A stretch of DNA of 64,000 bases from Rhodonellum psychrophilum GCM71 = DSM 17998 (GCF_000381545.1 NZ_KB906681.1:62001-126000), one strand, 5' to 3'. Positions 17,787 to 27,361 are shown, counted from the first letter of the stretch. The notes: a model not told the origin generated them from the sequence alone. A program made the numbers and translations.

Positions 17787-18842
17787 ATGAAAAAATTGTT
17801 ATTGATCCTTTTTTGCTTCAGCTTAATTAATTGTGCCAAATCACAAAATTTACCACGTGTGATTATACTTTCAACAGGTGGTACTATCGCAGGAGAACAG
17901 CCTAATACTGATCAAGCAGGTTACATCTCTGGCAAAATCCCAATAGAAGAATTACTGAAGAATATCCCTTCCATCACTCAAAAAACAACTGTTCAGGGAG
18001 AGCAAATATCAGCTATAGGAAGTAATTATATGACCGTGGATATATGGCTCAAACTAGCGAGACGTATCAATGAAATATTTGCCAACAATGAAGCGGACGG
18101 TATTGTCATTACACACGGCACAGATACACAGGAAGAAACAGCCTATTTTCTAAGCCTTACCGTAAATTCGGACAAGCCGGTGGTTTTAACAGGCTCGATG
18201 CGGCCGGCGACCGCATTAAGCAGTGATGGGTCCAAAAATTTATATGATGCGATTGTCGTGGCCATTGATCCCAATAGCAAAGAAAAGGGCATTATGGTGT
18301 CCTTTAATGAAAAAATTTATAGTGCCAAAAATGTGGTCAAGATAAATACTACTAGTACCAATGCATTTGCATCTCCCAATATTGGTCCGATAGGAGAAGT
18401 ATATGATGGCAAAGTTACTTTCAATATCCAATCCCATAAAAGGAATTCGGATTTTATGCCATTTGATATCAGTAAAATTGATTCTTTACCTAAAGTAGAA
18501 ATAGTATATGCGTATGCAGATGCGTCCAATATTGCTATTGACGCTCTAATCAATGCCAATACCCCGGGAATTATAATAGCTGGTACAGGGGGAGGAAGTT
18601 TCAGCAAAGCTATTTTAGAATCTGCGCAAAATGCAACCAAGAAAAATATAATGGTAGTCCGGTCCTCAAGAGTAGTTTCAGGAAAAGTTCACAGCGTATA
18701 TATTGGGGATTTTGAAGATGCAAAAAATGGAACTATTGCATCTGATGACCTTAATCCCCAAAAAGCAAGAATACTTCTGATGCTTGCCTTAACCATCACA
18801 CAGGACAAGGATAAAATTCAGGAAATGTTTTTGACCTATTGA
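17787..18842 (+). CDS. ansB: Exported type II L-asparaginase
   Basis: 351 aa. Hydrolyses L-asparagine (and perhaps glutamine) to aspartate and ammonia in the periplasm. An N-terminal export signal ends near SLINC-AKSQ; C16 could be lipidated, or cleavage may fall after Q20. Asparaginase motif 1 is STGGTIAG with nucleophile T33. Motif 2 is VITHGTDTQEETAYFL, with the second catalytic Thr-Asp pair, and VLTGSMRPATALSSDG follows. The GYISGKI segment carries the active-site-lid Tyr. The length fits periplasmic type II enzymes. An out-of-frame ATG at 17771 is not the start. The next gene is another exported amidohydrolase. Confidence 0.94.
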   Translation: MKKLLLILFCFSLINCAKSQNLPRVIILSTGGTIAGEQPNTDQAGYISGKIPIEELLKNIPSITQKTTVQGEQISAIGSNYMTVDIWLKLARRINEIFANNEADGIVITHGTDTQEETAYFLSLTVNSDKPVVLTGSMRPATALSSDGSKNLYDAIVVAIDPNSKEKGIMVSFNEKIYSAKNVVKINTTSTNAFASPNIGPIGEVYDGKVTFNIQSHKRNSDFMPFDISKIDSLPKVEIVYAYADASNIAIDALINANTPGIIIAGTGGGSFSKAILESAQNATKKNIMVVRSSRVVSGKVHSVYIGDFEDAKNGTIASDDLNPQKARILLMLALTITQDKDKIQEMFLTY

Positions 18843-18927
18843 TTTTTAATGACAAAATTCATCCAAATTAGATTTAAAGATCAATAATTCATTTGCACAC
18901 ATCAGTTTTAACGAAATATCAAGAAAT

Positions 18928-20262
18928 ATGAAATCACTAATCCTTTCAATCTCCTTTTTGCTGTTTAGCCTTTCCGTTATGGCCCAGGTCAGCTTCTCGA
19001 CTGACCCCATCAAAGTCAATGAACAACGCATCGAGAAGAGGATTTTTGAACTGGCAGCCTTTGGCAAGAATGAGAAAGGAGAACCTTTTCGGGTTGCTTA
19101 CAGCCACGGGGATATTGAAGGCAGGGCTTACTTTATGGATCTGATGCGAAAAGCAGGCTTGGAGGTGCATGTTGATTATGCAGGCAATATCATTGGAAAA
19201 AGAGCCGGTAAAGATCCCTCCAAAAAACCCATTGCTTTTGGTTCTCATATAGACATGGTACCGAACGGTGGAAATTATGACGGAGCCTATGGTTCCATCA
19301 CCGCATTGGAAATCATCGAAGTCCTCAATGAAAATAAGATCATTACGAATCATCCCCTCGAAGTCATTATTTTCCAAAATGAAGAAGGGGGATTGGTTGG
19401 AAGCAGGGCGCTGACCGGAAATATAAACAAAGCCGCTTTGTCCCAAAGAAGTGCCAGTGGCCTAACCCTTGAAGAAGGAATCCGGGCCATCGGTGGCGAT
19501 CCGAAAAGATTGGATGAAGTGGTCCGAAAAAAAGGCGATTTAACTGCTTTTCTGGAGATTCATATTGAACAAAGCAAGGTCTTGGAAAGCCAAGGCATCG
19601 ATGTGGCTATTGTGGAAGGAATAGTAGGCATTGAGGATTGGGACATTACGATAGTAGGAATGGCCAATCATGCCGGAAGCACGCCCATGAATGACCGACA
19701 GGATGCACTGATCGCAGCTTCCAGATTGGTGCTGGCAGTCAATGAAGTGGTCAACAGCTATGAAGGTGCCCAAGTCGGCAGTGTGGGTAAGATATCTGTG
19801 CCCTCTGGTGCACCCAATGTAATTCCCGGAAAAGTAGAAATGAGCCTACAAATGCGGGACCTATCGGCAGAAAAGATCATGAAAATGTTTGTTGATATTG
19901 AAAGGCGTGCGGAACAGATCGCCAAAGAAACCAATACCCAAATTCAATTTGAAAACCTGAACCTCGGTACTACCCCAACCTTTGCCAGTCAGGAAATGCA
20001 GGATAAAATGATGGAAGCGGCCAATGCTCTTGGCATTTCCAATATCAAAATGCAGAGTGGTGCCGGACATGATGTGCAGGAAATGGCAGCTTTGGGCCCA
20101 ATTGGTTTGGTGTTTATCCCGAGCAAGGACGGCATCAGCCACAATCCCAAAGAATATTCATCACCCAAAGAAATGGCCAATGGGGCCAATGTGATGCTGC
20201 ATACGGTGTTGTTATTGGATAAAAGTTTAACTGAAAAAGATATCGGAATTCAATTAAAATAA
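18928..20262 (+). CDS. Exported M20-family zinc amidohydrolase
   Basis: 444 aa metallo-hydrolase of the M20/M28 fold, closest to N-carbamoyl-amino-acid hydrolases and allantoate amidohydrolases. Signal peptide about 1-19 (ending VMAQ), so periplasmic, unlike most cytoplasmic relatives. Metal-binding motifs: GSHIDMVPNGGNYDGAYG (His and Asp ligands), FQNEEGG (Glu ligands), EIHIEQSKVLE (His), a dimerisation insert with GMANHAGSTPM, and GAGHDVQEMA. It probably releases amino acids or ammonia from carbamoyl or ureido compounds; the exact substrate is unproven. It lies one base before a sterol desaturase-type gene. Confidence 0.9.
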   Translation: MKSLILSISFLLFSLSVMAQVSFSTDPIKVNEQRIEKRIFELAAFGKNEKGEPFRVAYSHGDIEGRAYFMDLMRKAGLEVHVDYAGNIIGKRAGKDPSKKPIAFGSHIDMVPNGGNYDGAYGSITALEIIEVLNENKIITNHPLEVIIFQNEEGGLVGSRALTGNINKAALSQRSASGLTLEEGIRAIGGDPKRLDEVVRKKGDLTAFLEIHIEQSKVLESQGIDVAIVEGIVGIEDWDITIVGMANHAGSTPMNDRQDALIAASRLVLAVNEVVNSYEGAQVGSVGKISVPSGAPNVIPGKVEMSLQMRDLSAEKIMKMFVDIERRAEQIAKETNTQIQFENLNLGTTPTFASQEMQDKMMEAANALGISNIKMQSGAGHDVQEMAALGPIGLVFIPSKDGISHNPKEYSSPKEMANGANVMLHTVLLLDKSLTEKDIGIQLK

Positions 20263-20263
20263 C

Positions 20264-21067
20264 ATGATGAAAGCCATTGAATACCTCCTCAGCATCGACC
20301 TCAATTACATCGTAATCGGGTTGATAGCCGTATTTTTCACCTTGGAACATCTCCTCAGTACTCAATTTTCCTTCACGGACAGAGGAAAGCATTTTTGGAA
20401 CAGCTTCCTGTTCCAAATTGTATTCCTGATTGGAAATATATTTTGGGCAATCGCCTTTGTCTTCTGCATAGAATGGCTCAATCAAAAAGAAATCGGATTG
20501 TTTTTTCTGATTGAAATCCCAGTTTGGTTGAAGTTAATCTTGGGCGTGATGCTCCTGGATTTGGCTACCTATTGGTTTCACAGGATTTCCCATCTCGTTC
20601 CACTTATTTGGCGATTTCATCGAGTTCACCACAGTGATACGACGATGGACTCTTCCAGCTATTTCCGCTCTCACCCTATTGAGGTACTGTTCTGGTTTGG
20701 AAGTGCTCCAATATTGATGTCGGCTATTTTCGGATTCGATTTATTGACCATAGGGATGTATTTTTTGGTGGCAACTCCTTTTCTGGTCATCGAGCACTCC
20801 AATCTCCGCTTCCCTTCATGGTCGGACAAAACCATAGGATTGGTTTTCACTACACCCAACCTGCACAAGATCCACCATGATCAGGATCAATATTATACGG
20901 ACTCCAATTTTGCCGACATATTTATCCTTTGGGACAGAATTTTCGGCACATTCAAATACAAACCTGCCGAAGAAGTCAAACTTGGATTGGTAGAGTTTGA
21001 TGAACCAAAGAAGCAGACTTTTTGGTATCTCATCAGGAGTCCATTTATCAATATTGAGAAGATTTAA
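20264..21067 (+). CDS. Sterol desaturase/fatty acid hydroxylase family protein
   Basis: 267 aa integral membrane di-iron enzyme. Four hydrophobic segments and the expected histidine clusters: HRISH, HRVHHS and HKIHHD, with a further His at FLVIEH. Relatives hydroxylate or desaturate sterols, carotenoids or fatty-acid chains, and alkylglycerols. The start lies one base after the stop of the M20 hydrolase (tandem ATGATG), so the two are co-transcribed and probably translationally coupled, although a functional link is not obvious. Substrate not predictable from sequence alone. Confidence 0.91.
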   Translation: MMKAIEYLLSIDLNYIVIGLIAVFFTLEHLLSTQFSFTDRGKHFWNSFLFQIVFLIGNIFWAIAFVFCIEWLNQKEIGLFFLIEIPVWLKLILGVMLLDLATYWFHRISHLVPLIWRFHRVHHSDTTMDSSSYFRSHPIEVLFWFGSAPILMSAIFGFDLLTIGMYFLVATPFLVIEHSNLRFPSWSDKTIGLVFTTPNLHKIHHDQDQYYTDSNFADIFILWDRIFGTFKYKPAEEVKLGLVEFDEPKKQTFWYLIRSPFINIEKI

Positions 21068-21247
21068 AAGGAAAGAAAAGAGAATTATTGAAATAGAGTA
21101 GTCTTTTTGGGTTCATTTTGGTAAATAAATACCTGATTGAGACAATTGCGATGAACGCATAGCTTTGTTGAGAAATTCACTCCCCGATCAAAAAGTGTTA
21201 ACCAAGGAATAGGAAGACGGCTTCAATGCTAGTATGGAATTACGTAG

Positions 21248-21480
21248 TTTTAAGCCGAATTCTAAGACATCGAAAAAGTAACGTAAAGCAGCTAACTTGA
21301 TTAAGTTAGATGGAAATATGCATTCCGTTTCCAAATGAGATCGAAACTGCAAGAAGATCAGACTAATGGGAGACTAATTCCTGACACCAATGGAGTGAAG
21401 TCAAAAACGATCATCAACTAACTAAAAATCAGTTAATTATACTATTGAATTGAGTTCGAAATGCATAAAACGGGTTTAAA
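21248..21480 (+). repeat. Dispersed intergenic repeat, copy C (long form)
   Basis: Long-form copy inside the 511-bp gap between 21067 and 21579. The core, 21316-21480, starts ATATGCATTCCGTTTCC and ends CGAAATGCATAAAACGGG, with the central block TAATTCCTGACACCAATGG. Before it, 21248-21315 carries an extra stretch almost identical to the one in copy I (59453-59520), including the perfect 8-bp stem TCTAACTT/AAGTTAGA in copy I and its one-base variant here. Outside the repeat the gap shows nothing recognisable. Confidence 0.8.
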
Positions 21481-21578
21481 GTCATCTACAAATCATATTC
21501 ACCTTGATATTATGGAGAACATGCTTTGAGCAAGGAGGCAAATGAAATGGAAGCCATTACATTATTTAAAAAAACAAA

Positions 21579-23276
21579 ATGAAGAAATCTAAATCCCTAA
21601 TAATTTTATTCATAGGTGTTGTCTCGCACTTCCTCTTTCACTCCCCCCTCGAGGCCCAAACCTACGGCAAAAACGGCATGGTGGTCTCGGACAACGTCCT
21701 GGCCTCTGAAGTGGGAATTGACATTTTGAAAAAAGGCGGGAATGCCATCGATGCGAGTATTGCGACTGCATTTGCCTTGGCTGTGACACACCCCGAGGCA
21801 GGAAATATCGGAGGGGGCGGGTTTATTGTTTTGATGAAATCGGATGGGAAGGTCACTACTTTTGATTTTAGGGAAAAAGCACCTTTGGGCGCAACTCCTG
21901 ACTTGTTTCAGGATGTCTATGGAAACCTGATCGTGGGCTCCAACCATGAAACCATCAAAGCGGTTGGGGTACCCGGAACTGTTGCCGGATTGTATCTTGC
22001 GCATCAAGAGTATGGGAGTTTGCCATGGGCCGAATTGGTCCAACCGGCAGTTGCCCTTGCAGAGAATGGATTTCCGATGACTTGGGGTTTGTACCAGGTG
22101 GCCTTGAGGATGTCCGAATTGGATGATTCATTTGAGTTTATGAAAAACTACTTTCAGAACGGGGAAGGCGCTGTTGTGCAACCCGGAGAAATCTGGAAGC
22201 AGCCTGCATTGGGCAAAACGCTTTCTCTAATCCGTGACAAAGGTCAGGATGGTTTCTACAAAGGAGAAGTTGCGGAGGAAATCGAAGCCTACATGAAAGC
22301 CAATGGAGGAATCATCACCAAGGAAGACCTCGAGAAATATACCGCCATAGAACGCGAACCCTTAAAAAGCAGGTACAAGAACTTTGACATTTACACCATG
22401 CCTCCACCAAGTTCAGGCGGTGTGGCCTTGATTGAAATGATGAACCTGATGGAATTGGCCGACCTCAAAAAGATTGAATTCAATTCCACGGCGTATGTGC
22501 ATTTGGTAGCGGAAGCGATGAGAAGGGCTTTTGCTGACCGGGCCGAACATTTGGGAGACCCCGATTTCAACCCTGACATCCCTGTTGACAAACTTATCTC
22601 TAAGGAATTTGCCAAAATGCGATTTGACAATATCGACTTGTCCAAAGCATCTTTGAGCGATTCATCCCTGTATGGACAACTTTATGACGGCAGCAGCACA
22701 ACGCATTTTTCGGTCGTGGACAAGGACGGGAATGCAGTTTCCATGACCTATACGCTGGAGCACTCTTATGGGGTAAAAATGGGTTCCTCCAAACTGGGTT
22801 TTATCTTCAACAATGAAATGGGGGATTTTAATCCTGTCGCAGGCCTTACCAACAGGGAAGGACTCATTGGCTCCAATCCAAACCTGATTGCACCTGAGAA
22901 AAGAATGTTATCCAGTATGACACCCACCATCGTGGCAAAAGACGATAAACCCTACCTCATCATCGGAAGCCCGGGAGGAAGGACGATTATCAATACCGTT
23001 TTTCAAACCGTGCTGAATGTATTGGAATTCGACATGAGAATCGACAAAGCCATCGAGGCCATGAAGATCCACCACCAATGGCTGCCTGACGAAATCAGGT
23101 ATGAAAGACACCTCCTGTCCCCGGATACCCGGGAAGCCCTTGAAAAAATGGGACATCAACTAAGGGCCGTAAACAATTTGGGCGTTTTGATGGGCATCAC
23201 CTACGATCCAAGGCTGAAGGTGTATGTGGGGGCGGCTGATTCAGCCAGTAATGATGGCGCAGCCGTTGGGTATTGA
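21579..23276 (+). CDS. ggt: Gamma-glutamyltransferase
   Basis: 565 aa N-terminal-nucleophile hydrolase that cleaves or transfers the gamma-glutamyl group of glutathione and related peptides in the periplasm. Signal peptide about 1-26 (ending LEAQ). Autoprocessing should occur before T374 in the motif GSS-TTHFSVVDKDGN, giving large and small subunits. Other family marks: AIDASIATAFALAVTHPEAG, FDFREKAP (substrate-binding Arg), PPPSSGGVALIEMMN, and SSMTPTIV and GSPGGRTI in the small subunit. Complete and of normal length. It lies among other exported amide hydrolases (asparaginase, M20, amidase), suggesting scavenging of amino nitrogen. Confidence 0.96.
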   Translation: MKKSKSLIILFIGVVSHFLFHSPLEAQTYGKNGMVVSDNVLASEVGIDILKKGGNAIDASIATAFALAVTHPEAGNIGGGGFIVLMKSDGKVTTFDFREKAPLGATPDLFQDVYGNLIVGSNHETIKAVGVPGTVAGLYLAHQEYGSLPWAELVQPAVALAENGFPMTWGLYQVALRMSELDDSFEFMKNYFQNGEGAVVQPGEIWKQPALGKTLSLIRDKGQDGFYKGEVAEEIEAYMKANGGIITKEDLEKYTAIEREPLKSRYKNFDIYTMPPPSSGGVALIEMMNLMELADLKKIEFNSTAYVHLVAEAMRRAFADRAEHLGDPDFNPDIPVDKLISKEFAKMRFDNIDLSKASLSDSSLYGQLYDGSSTTHFSVVDKDGNAVSMTYTLEHSYGVKMGSSKLGFIFNNEMGDFNPVAGLTNREGLIGSNPNLIAPEKRMLSSMTPTIVAKDDKPYLIIGSPGGRTIINTVFQTVLNVLEFDMRIDKAIEAMKIHHQWLPDEIRYERHLLSPDTREALEKMGHQLRAVNNLGVLMGITYDPRLKVYVGAADSASNDGAAVGY

Positions 23277-23637
23277 TTGACGTCATTCCCTGCTCCTAAA
23301 ACCAATACCTAAGTTTTGGCCCCCAGTTCCTATTCTTCGAAAAGGTGAAATTAAAACAACCAACGTACCCTTGACGAAACCCATTCAAACCATGAAAGTC
23401 ATCAAGCCTAGGGTTCCTTGAAATGGAATGAAATCTGAATAGATATTGGAGTGGAAAACGTAAAAGCCTGACTGCCGCTTGGAGGATAAACCTGAATTTG
23501 AACAGTATCTGGTTGGCGACTTGGGAAGGGCTTTTCTTTCCAGCATCCACTTTAGCAAAAGGACGCATCAATTGGATGGTTTACAAAGCAAAATCGACTT
23601 GTTTTTCCAGGATTAGTTTTAAATTCAAATGTATTAA
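23277..23637. other. Gap without recognised features
   Basis: 361 bp between ggt and the amidase. No convincing open frame, no repeat copy. Base composition is less AT-rich than other gaps here, which could mean it is decayed coding sequence, but no family resemblance is visible in six frames. Confidence 0.4.
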
Positions 23638-23658
23638 ATGAATCTATTCGTTTCAGCT

Positions 23659-25185
23659 ATGAATTTCACCAAAAAAATTGCCATTTGGCTTTTGACCCTG
23701 AGCCCCTTCTTTGGATGCGAATCTCCAAAAAAGGAATCCATCAACCTTTCAGAACTCACGATCTCAGATATCCATAAAGCGTATCAAAGTGGGAAATTCA
23801 ACAGTCAGGAATTGGTACAGGCATATTTGGATAGGATAGAGAACATGGACTCGGCAATCAATTCCATCAGCATGATCAATCCCGAAGCATTGCAAATTGC
23901 GAAAGCATTGGATGAAGAGTTTCAACAGACAAAAACGCTTCGTCCACTACACGGTATTCCCCTTATCGTTAAGGATAATATCAATACAAAAGGTTTACCT
24001 ACTACTGCAGGGTCCTTGGCTTTGCAGGATTTTTATCCGGAGGAAGATGCCTTTATCATCCAAAAACTGGTAGCCGCCGGAGCGATTGTCATCGCCAAAT
24101 CCAATATGGCCGAATGGGCTTTCAGCCCCATGCATTCGGAAAGCTCGACCGTCGGAATCACCAGAAACCCCTATAATCTCGATCATGTTCCGGCCGGTTC
24201 AAGCGGAGGGACAGGGGCCTCCATTGCTTCCAATTTCGGCACCATTGGCTTGGGCACTGATACGGGAAATTCCATCAGGGGACCTTCTTCACACAATGCA
24301 TTAGTGGGTTTCCGGACTACATTGGGCTTGGTCAGCAGGGAAGGAATAGTACCATTATATCTCAGAAATGATGTTGTAGGACCCATGTGCCGAACTGTCG
24401 AAGATGCAGTGAAAATGCTAGAAGTCATTGCCGGATTTGATGCCAAAGATCCTTTAACCCGATATTCTGAAGGTAGAACCTCTTTCAATTATACACAGTA
24501 TTTGGATAAAGATGGTTTGAAAGGTGCGAGGATAGGGGTGTTGAAAAACCTGCTTGGAGACAATATGGATGAGGAAGTTAATATACTGTTTGAAAAGGCC
24601 CTATCTGATATGGCGAATCTGGGAGCAGCCATTGAGTATGTAGAAATCCCTGATTTTGACCAGCTCAGTCAAGATCAGTGGTGTCCGACATTTCGCGTGG
24701 ACCTGGAAGATTTTCTCAAAACCTACGTAAAGAGGGATACGACCAAAACATTGGAAGACATTATGCGCATCGGAACGCATTCAGCCTACACCAAAGGTAG
24801 GATGGAGCGCCTGTCCACCAATACACTCCGTCGGGAAAATCCCGCTCTCCCCTGTGGAGATGCCTATACAGACCTCAGAAGAGTTGCATTCCGGGAAGCT
24901 ATCGAAAAGAAAATGGAGGAACTGCAACTGGATGCTTTGGTCTATCCGACCTGGAATAACAAACCTGCCAGGATCGATTTCTTTGAAGAAGAGTACAAAG
25001 GGGACAACAGCCAGATTGTCTCTCCCCATACCGGGCAACCGGCTTTCACGGTTCCTATGGGATTTACATCCGGAAATCTGCCTGCAGGCTTACAGTTTTT
25101 GGGAAGGATGTATGATGAGCCGGTTTTGATCAAGCTGACCTATTCCTATGAACAGGGAACCAAGCACCGGAAATCACCGAATTAA
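23659..25185 (+). CDS. Amidase-signature lipoprotein
   Basis: About 508 aa exported amidase with the Ser-cisSer-Lys catalytic triad. Lysine in PLIVKDNINTKG; the Gly/Ser-rich signature HVPAGSSGGTGASIAS followed by GTDTGNSIRGPSSHNALVGF carries the two serines. Lipobox SPFFG-C20 when started at the ATG at 23659; an ATG at 23638 would add seven residues but leave a less typical signal. It hydrolyses carboxamides to acid plus ammonia; the substrate is unknown. Unlike GatA there is no GatB/C neighbour and it is exported, so it is a catabolic or cell-wall-modifying amidase. Confidence 0.92.
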   Translation: MNFTKKIAIWLLTLSPFFGCESPKKESINLSELTISDIHKAYQSGKFNSQELVQAYLDRIENMDSAINSISMINPEALQIAKALDEEFQQTKTLRPLHGIPLIVKDNINTKGLPTTAGSLALQDFYPEEDAFIIQKLVAAGAIVIAKSNMAEWAFSPMHSESSTVGITRNPYNLDHVPAGSSGGTGASIASNFGTIGLGTDTGNSIRGPSSHNALVGFRTTLGLVSREGIVPLYLRNDVVGPMCRTVEDAVKMLEVIAGFDAKDPLTRYSEGRTSFNYTQYLDKDGLKGARIGVLKNLLGDNMDEEVNILFEKALSDMANLGAAIEYVEIPDFDQLSQDQWCPTFRVDLEDFLKTYVKRDTTKTLEDIMRIGTHSAYTKGRMERLSTNTLRRENPALPCGDAYTDLRRVAFREAIEKKMEELQLDALVYPTWNNKPARIDFFEEEYKGDNSQIVSPHTGQPAFTVPMGFTSGNLPAGLQFLGRMYDEPVLIKLTYSYEQGTKHRKSPN

Positions 25186-25266
25186 AACAAAGCGAAAAAA
25201 CAGCTGGATTTCTATTGTTAGAAATCCCAAATCTTTGTGCGCTCTTCGGAAATTTTTCCCCGTCAT

Positions 25267-25292
25267 TGGGACAATAAATCAGTGCATCTGTC
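25267..25292 (+). repeat. 25-bp hairpin repeat, diverged copy
   Basis: GGGACAATAAAT..GTGCATCTGTCC: same GGGACA/TGTCC arms and similar centre as 8806-8830 and 11360-11384, but with several substitutions. It lies between the amidase and the NTF2-like gene at 25379. Low confidence because it is short. Confidence 0.35.
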
Positions 25293-25378
25293 CATGTTCC
25301 TTTTTATTTTTTATTGATTTTCAGGTAATTAGGAAGAATTTAAAAAAATTCCTTCACACTATTTTAAACTAATCTGCG

Positions 25379-25903
25379 ATGAAAAATTTAAAAACAATTT
25401 TGGCCTTGGCTTTGGTCTTCATGCTGACACCTTTCATTTCCGACGCACAGGAAATGGCAGTGACCTTGGAATTTCAAAATGCCGAAACAGCACTGGAGGT
25501 CGTAAAGAAATATACCAAGGCACTTCAGTCAGGTGATGTGGCCACTATGGATGCCCAACTTGCTGCAAATGCAATGGTCTATGGTTTGGGAGGAGGCTTA
25601 GACTCTTTGACAAAGGCCCAGCATACAGCCTATTACACCAATAGTACCAATAAATTTAAACACAGCCTTTCGGGAGAGCTTTTTCTTCCTGTCAAAGTCA
25701 CCAACAATTGGAACGAAGGGGAATGGGTTTTGTCGTGGGGTACCAATACCATTACTGACAAGACAACTGGAAAAGTGATAACAGTTCCCTATCATACTGC
25801 GGGGAGGATAATGGACGGTAAGATTGCATTTTTGAGGTATTGGTATGATATGTTGAATGTTTTGGAAAGTCAAGGGTATGAAATCAAGGCACCTTCTAAG
25901 TGA
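25379..25903 (+). CDS. Exported NTF2-like/SnoaL protein
   Basis: 174 aa. Signal peptide about 1-23 (ending SDAQ). The mature part has the NTF2-like pattern: helix ALEVVKKYTKALQSGDVATM, strand ANAMVYGLGGGLDSL, a strand pair NEGEWVLSWGTNTI and terminal strands HTAGRIMDGKIAFLRYWYD. Likely a periplasmic ligand-binding or isomerase-like protein with no assignable substrate. A broken Rid-family gene follows 20 bases downstream and a dehydrogenase after that, echoing the Rid/NTF2/dehydrogenase grouping at 11912-15128. Confidence 0.85.
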   Translation: MKNLKTILALALVFMLTPFISDAQEMAVTLEFQNAETALEVVKKYTKALQSGDVATMDAQLAANAMVYGLGGGLDSLTKAQHTAYYTNSTNKFKHSLSGELFLPVKVTNNWNEGEWVLSWGTNTITDKTTGKVITVPYHTAGRIMDGKIAFLRYWYDMLNVLESQGYEIKAPSK

Positions 25904-25923
25904 CCCCAACAATCCAAAGCGCA

Positions 25924-26334
25924 ATGACCTCAGCCATGGATTCAGAAAAGCCCGAATACTTTCATCTCAGACCTGAGGTAGAAAAAGCCTAAGGATACAG
26001 CCATGCCGTGAAGATTGGAAACAATATCAAAGTCTCCGGTGCGGTCAGCATGGATGATGAAGGCGCTCCCATGGCTGTTGGTGATTTTCTACAGCAGATG
26101 AAAAATTGTTATTCCGATCTGGACAAAATGTTGAAGGACTATGGATGTACTTTTGACGATGTGGTGGTGGAGAATTTCTTTACCACAGACATGCCGGCAT
26201 TTTTAGAACATGCGGCCTATCGGAATACCATCTATCCCCAGCAGTTTCCAACCGGATCCTGGCTCGAGGTCAAAGGTTTGGCCTTGCCGGAATTTCTGAT
26301 TGAGATCGAATTGGAAGTGCAATGTAATGCATGA
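25924..26334 (+). pseudogene. Rid-family pseudogene (nonsense at codon 23)
   Basis: Second copy of the Rid gene at 11912-12331, easily aligned in DNA and protein (SGAVSMDDEG, VGDFLQQMKNCYSDL, FFTTDMPAFLEHA, GSWLEVKGLALPEFLIEIELEV). The frame opens at ATG 25924 (or ATG 25936), but codon 23, at 25990-25992, is TAA where the intact paralogue has TAC (Tyr25 there). The rest stays in frame to 26334. A GTG at 26008 could restart translation but would give a 108-residue protein without the first strand of the fold. Hence a recent single-base pseudogene, unless the stop is read through or is a sequencing error. Confidence 0.85.
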
Positions 26335-26406
26335 ATAGAGCCTTCAATGGAATTTTTAAAGGTAAGCCTAAACCTTGCGGATTTTTAAAACCCTAAACAA
26401 TCAAAA

Positions 26407-27339
26407 ATGAAAACAGTAGGAATCATCGGAGGTTCAGGCTTTATTGGAAGCCACAACACCAAGAAATTTTTGAAAGAAGGATACCATGTAAAAGTGTCCA
26501 CCACCGATATTTCCAAGGTGGAGAAATACATACATTTAAAGCATTTGCCAAACGCGGAAAACCTGGAACTTGTCGCTTTGAATGTTGAAAACAAATCAGA
26601 ACTCGAAGGATTTTTGACTGGGTGTGAAATCGTCATCCATGGCGGCACGCCTTTTCAGCTTGCAGTGAAGGATCCCAAGACTGAATTGTTTGATCCGACC
26701 GTGAAGGGTACCGAAAACTTTCTGGATGCCACTCAGAAAACTCCCGGAATCAAGAAAGTGATCATTATAGCATCAGTTGCAGCTTTCAATACCGATTTTC
26801 CTCTTCCGGCAGGAAATAAAAACCCCGGTGAAACCTTCGATGAATCAGACCTCCCCTTCTATGGCGAAGAAAGCCATCCCTATGGACAGGCAAAATTCCT
26901 TGCCCAACGCACCGTGGAACAGTTTATCGCATCGCATCCCCATCTGGATTTTGAAATAGTAACGGTATCTCCTGTATTGGTTACCGGCAAGTCATTGTCC
27001 AAAAGGGAAGATTCGACCTCCACGGGCATTCAATTCCTGTTCAAAAACAAGATTGCCCCTGATCCATTCTTTCAGGGATTTTATGACAATGATATCGAGT
27101 TTGCGATGGTGGATGTGGAAGATATTGCAGAGGGGATTTTTCAGGCGGCAACCAAAACAGGCTTGCATGGAAAAAATTACCTGCTGACAAGTGAAACCTA
27201 CCCGGTCTCTGATATCACCCGGATGCTCAATCATGAGGAACCCGGAAACCAACCAAAAACAGTCTATGCAAATACATTGGCCATAAATGACCTGGGAATC
27301 AAATTCAAAACCATTATGGAATCTTTGGGAGAATACTAA
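26407..27339 (+). CDS. NAD(P)-dependent extended short-chain dehydrogenase
   Basis: 310 aa extended SDR of the dihydroflavonol-4-reductase/epimerase type. The N-terminal nucleotide-binding motif is GGSGFIGSH. A typical VKGTENFLDAT segment follows, and the active site carries Ser in IIASVAAF and Y-x-x-x-K in PYGQAKFLAQ. C-terminal substrate-binding region about 190-310. Probably reduces an aldehyde, ketone or enone; the true substrate cannot be told. Cytoplasmic. It begins 72 bases after the Rid pseudogene on the same strand and is followed by a repeat copy. Confidence 0.91.
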   Translation: MKTVGIIGGSGFIGSHNTKKFLKEGYHVKVSTTDISKVEKYIHLKHLPNAENLELVALNVENKSELEGFLTGCEIVIHGGTPFQLAVKDPKTELFDPTVKGTENFLDATQKTPGIKKVIIIASVAAFNTDFPLPAGNKNPGETFDESDLPFYGEESHPYGQAKFLAQRTVEQFIASHPHLDFEIVTVSPVLVTGKSLSKREDSTSTGIQFLFKNKIAPDPFFQGFYDNDIEFAMVDVEDIAEGIFQAATKTGLHGKNYLLTSETYPVSDITRMLNHEEPGNQPKTVYANTLAINDLGIKFKTIMESLGEY

Positions 27340-27361
27340 AACAATGACTGCTTATAATTTA

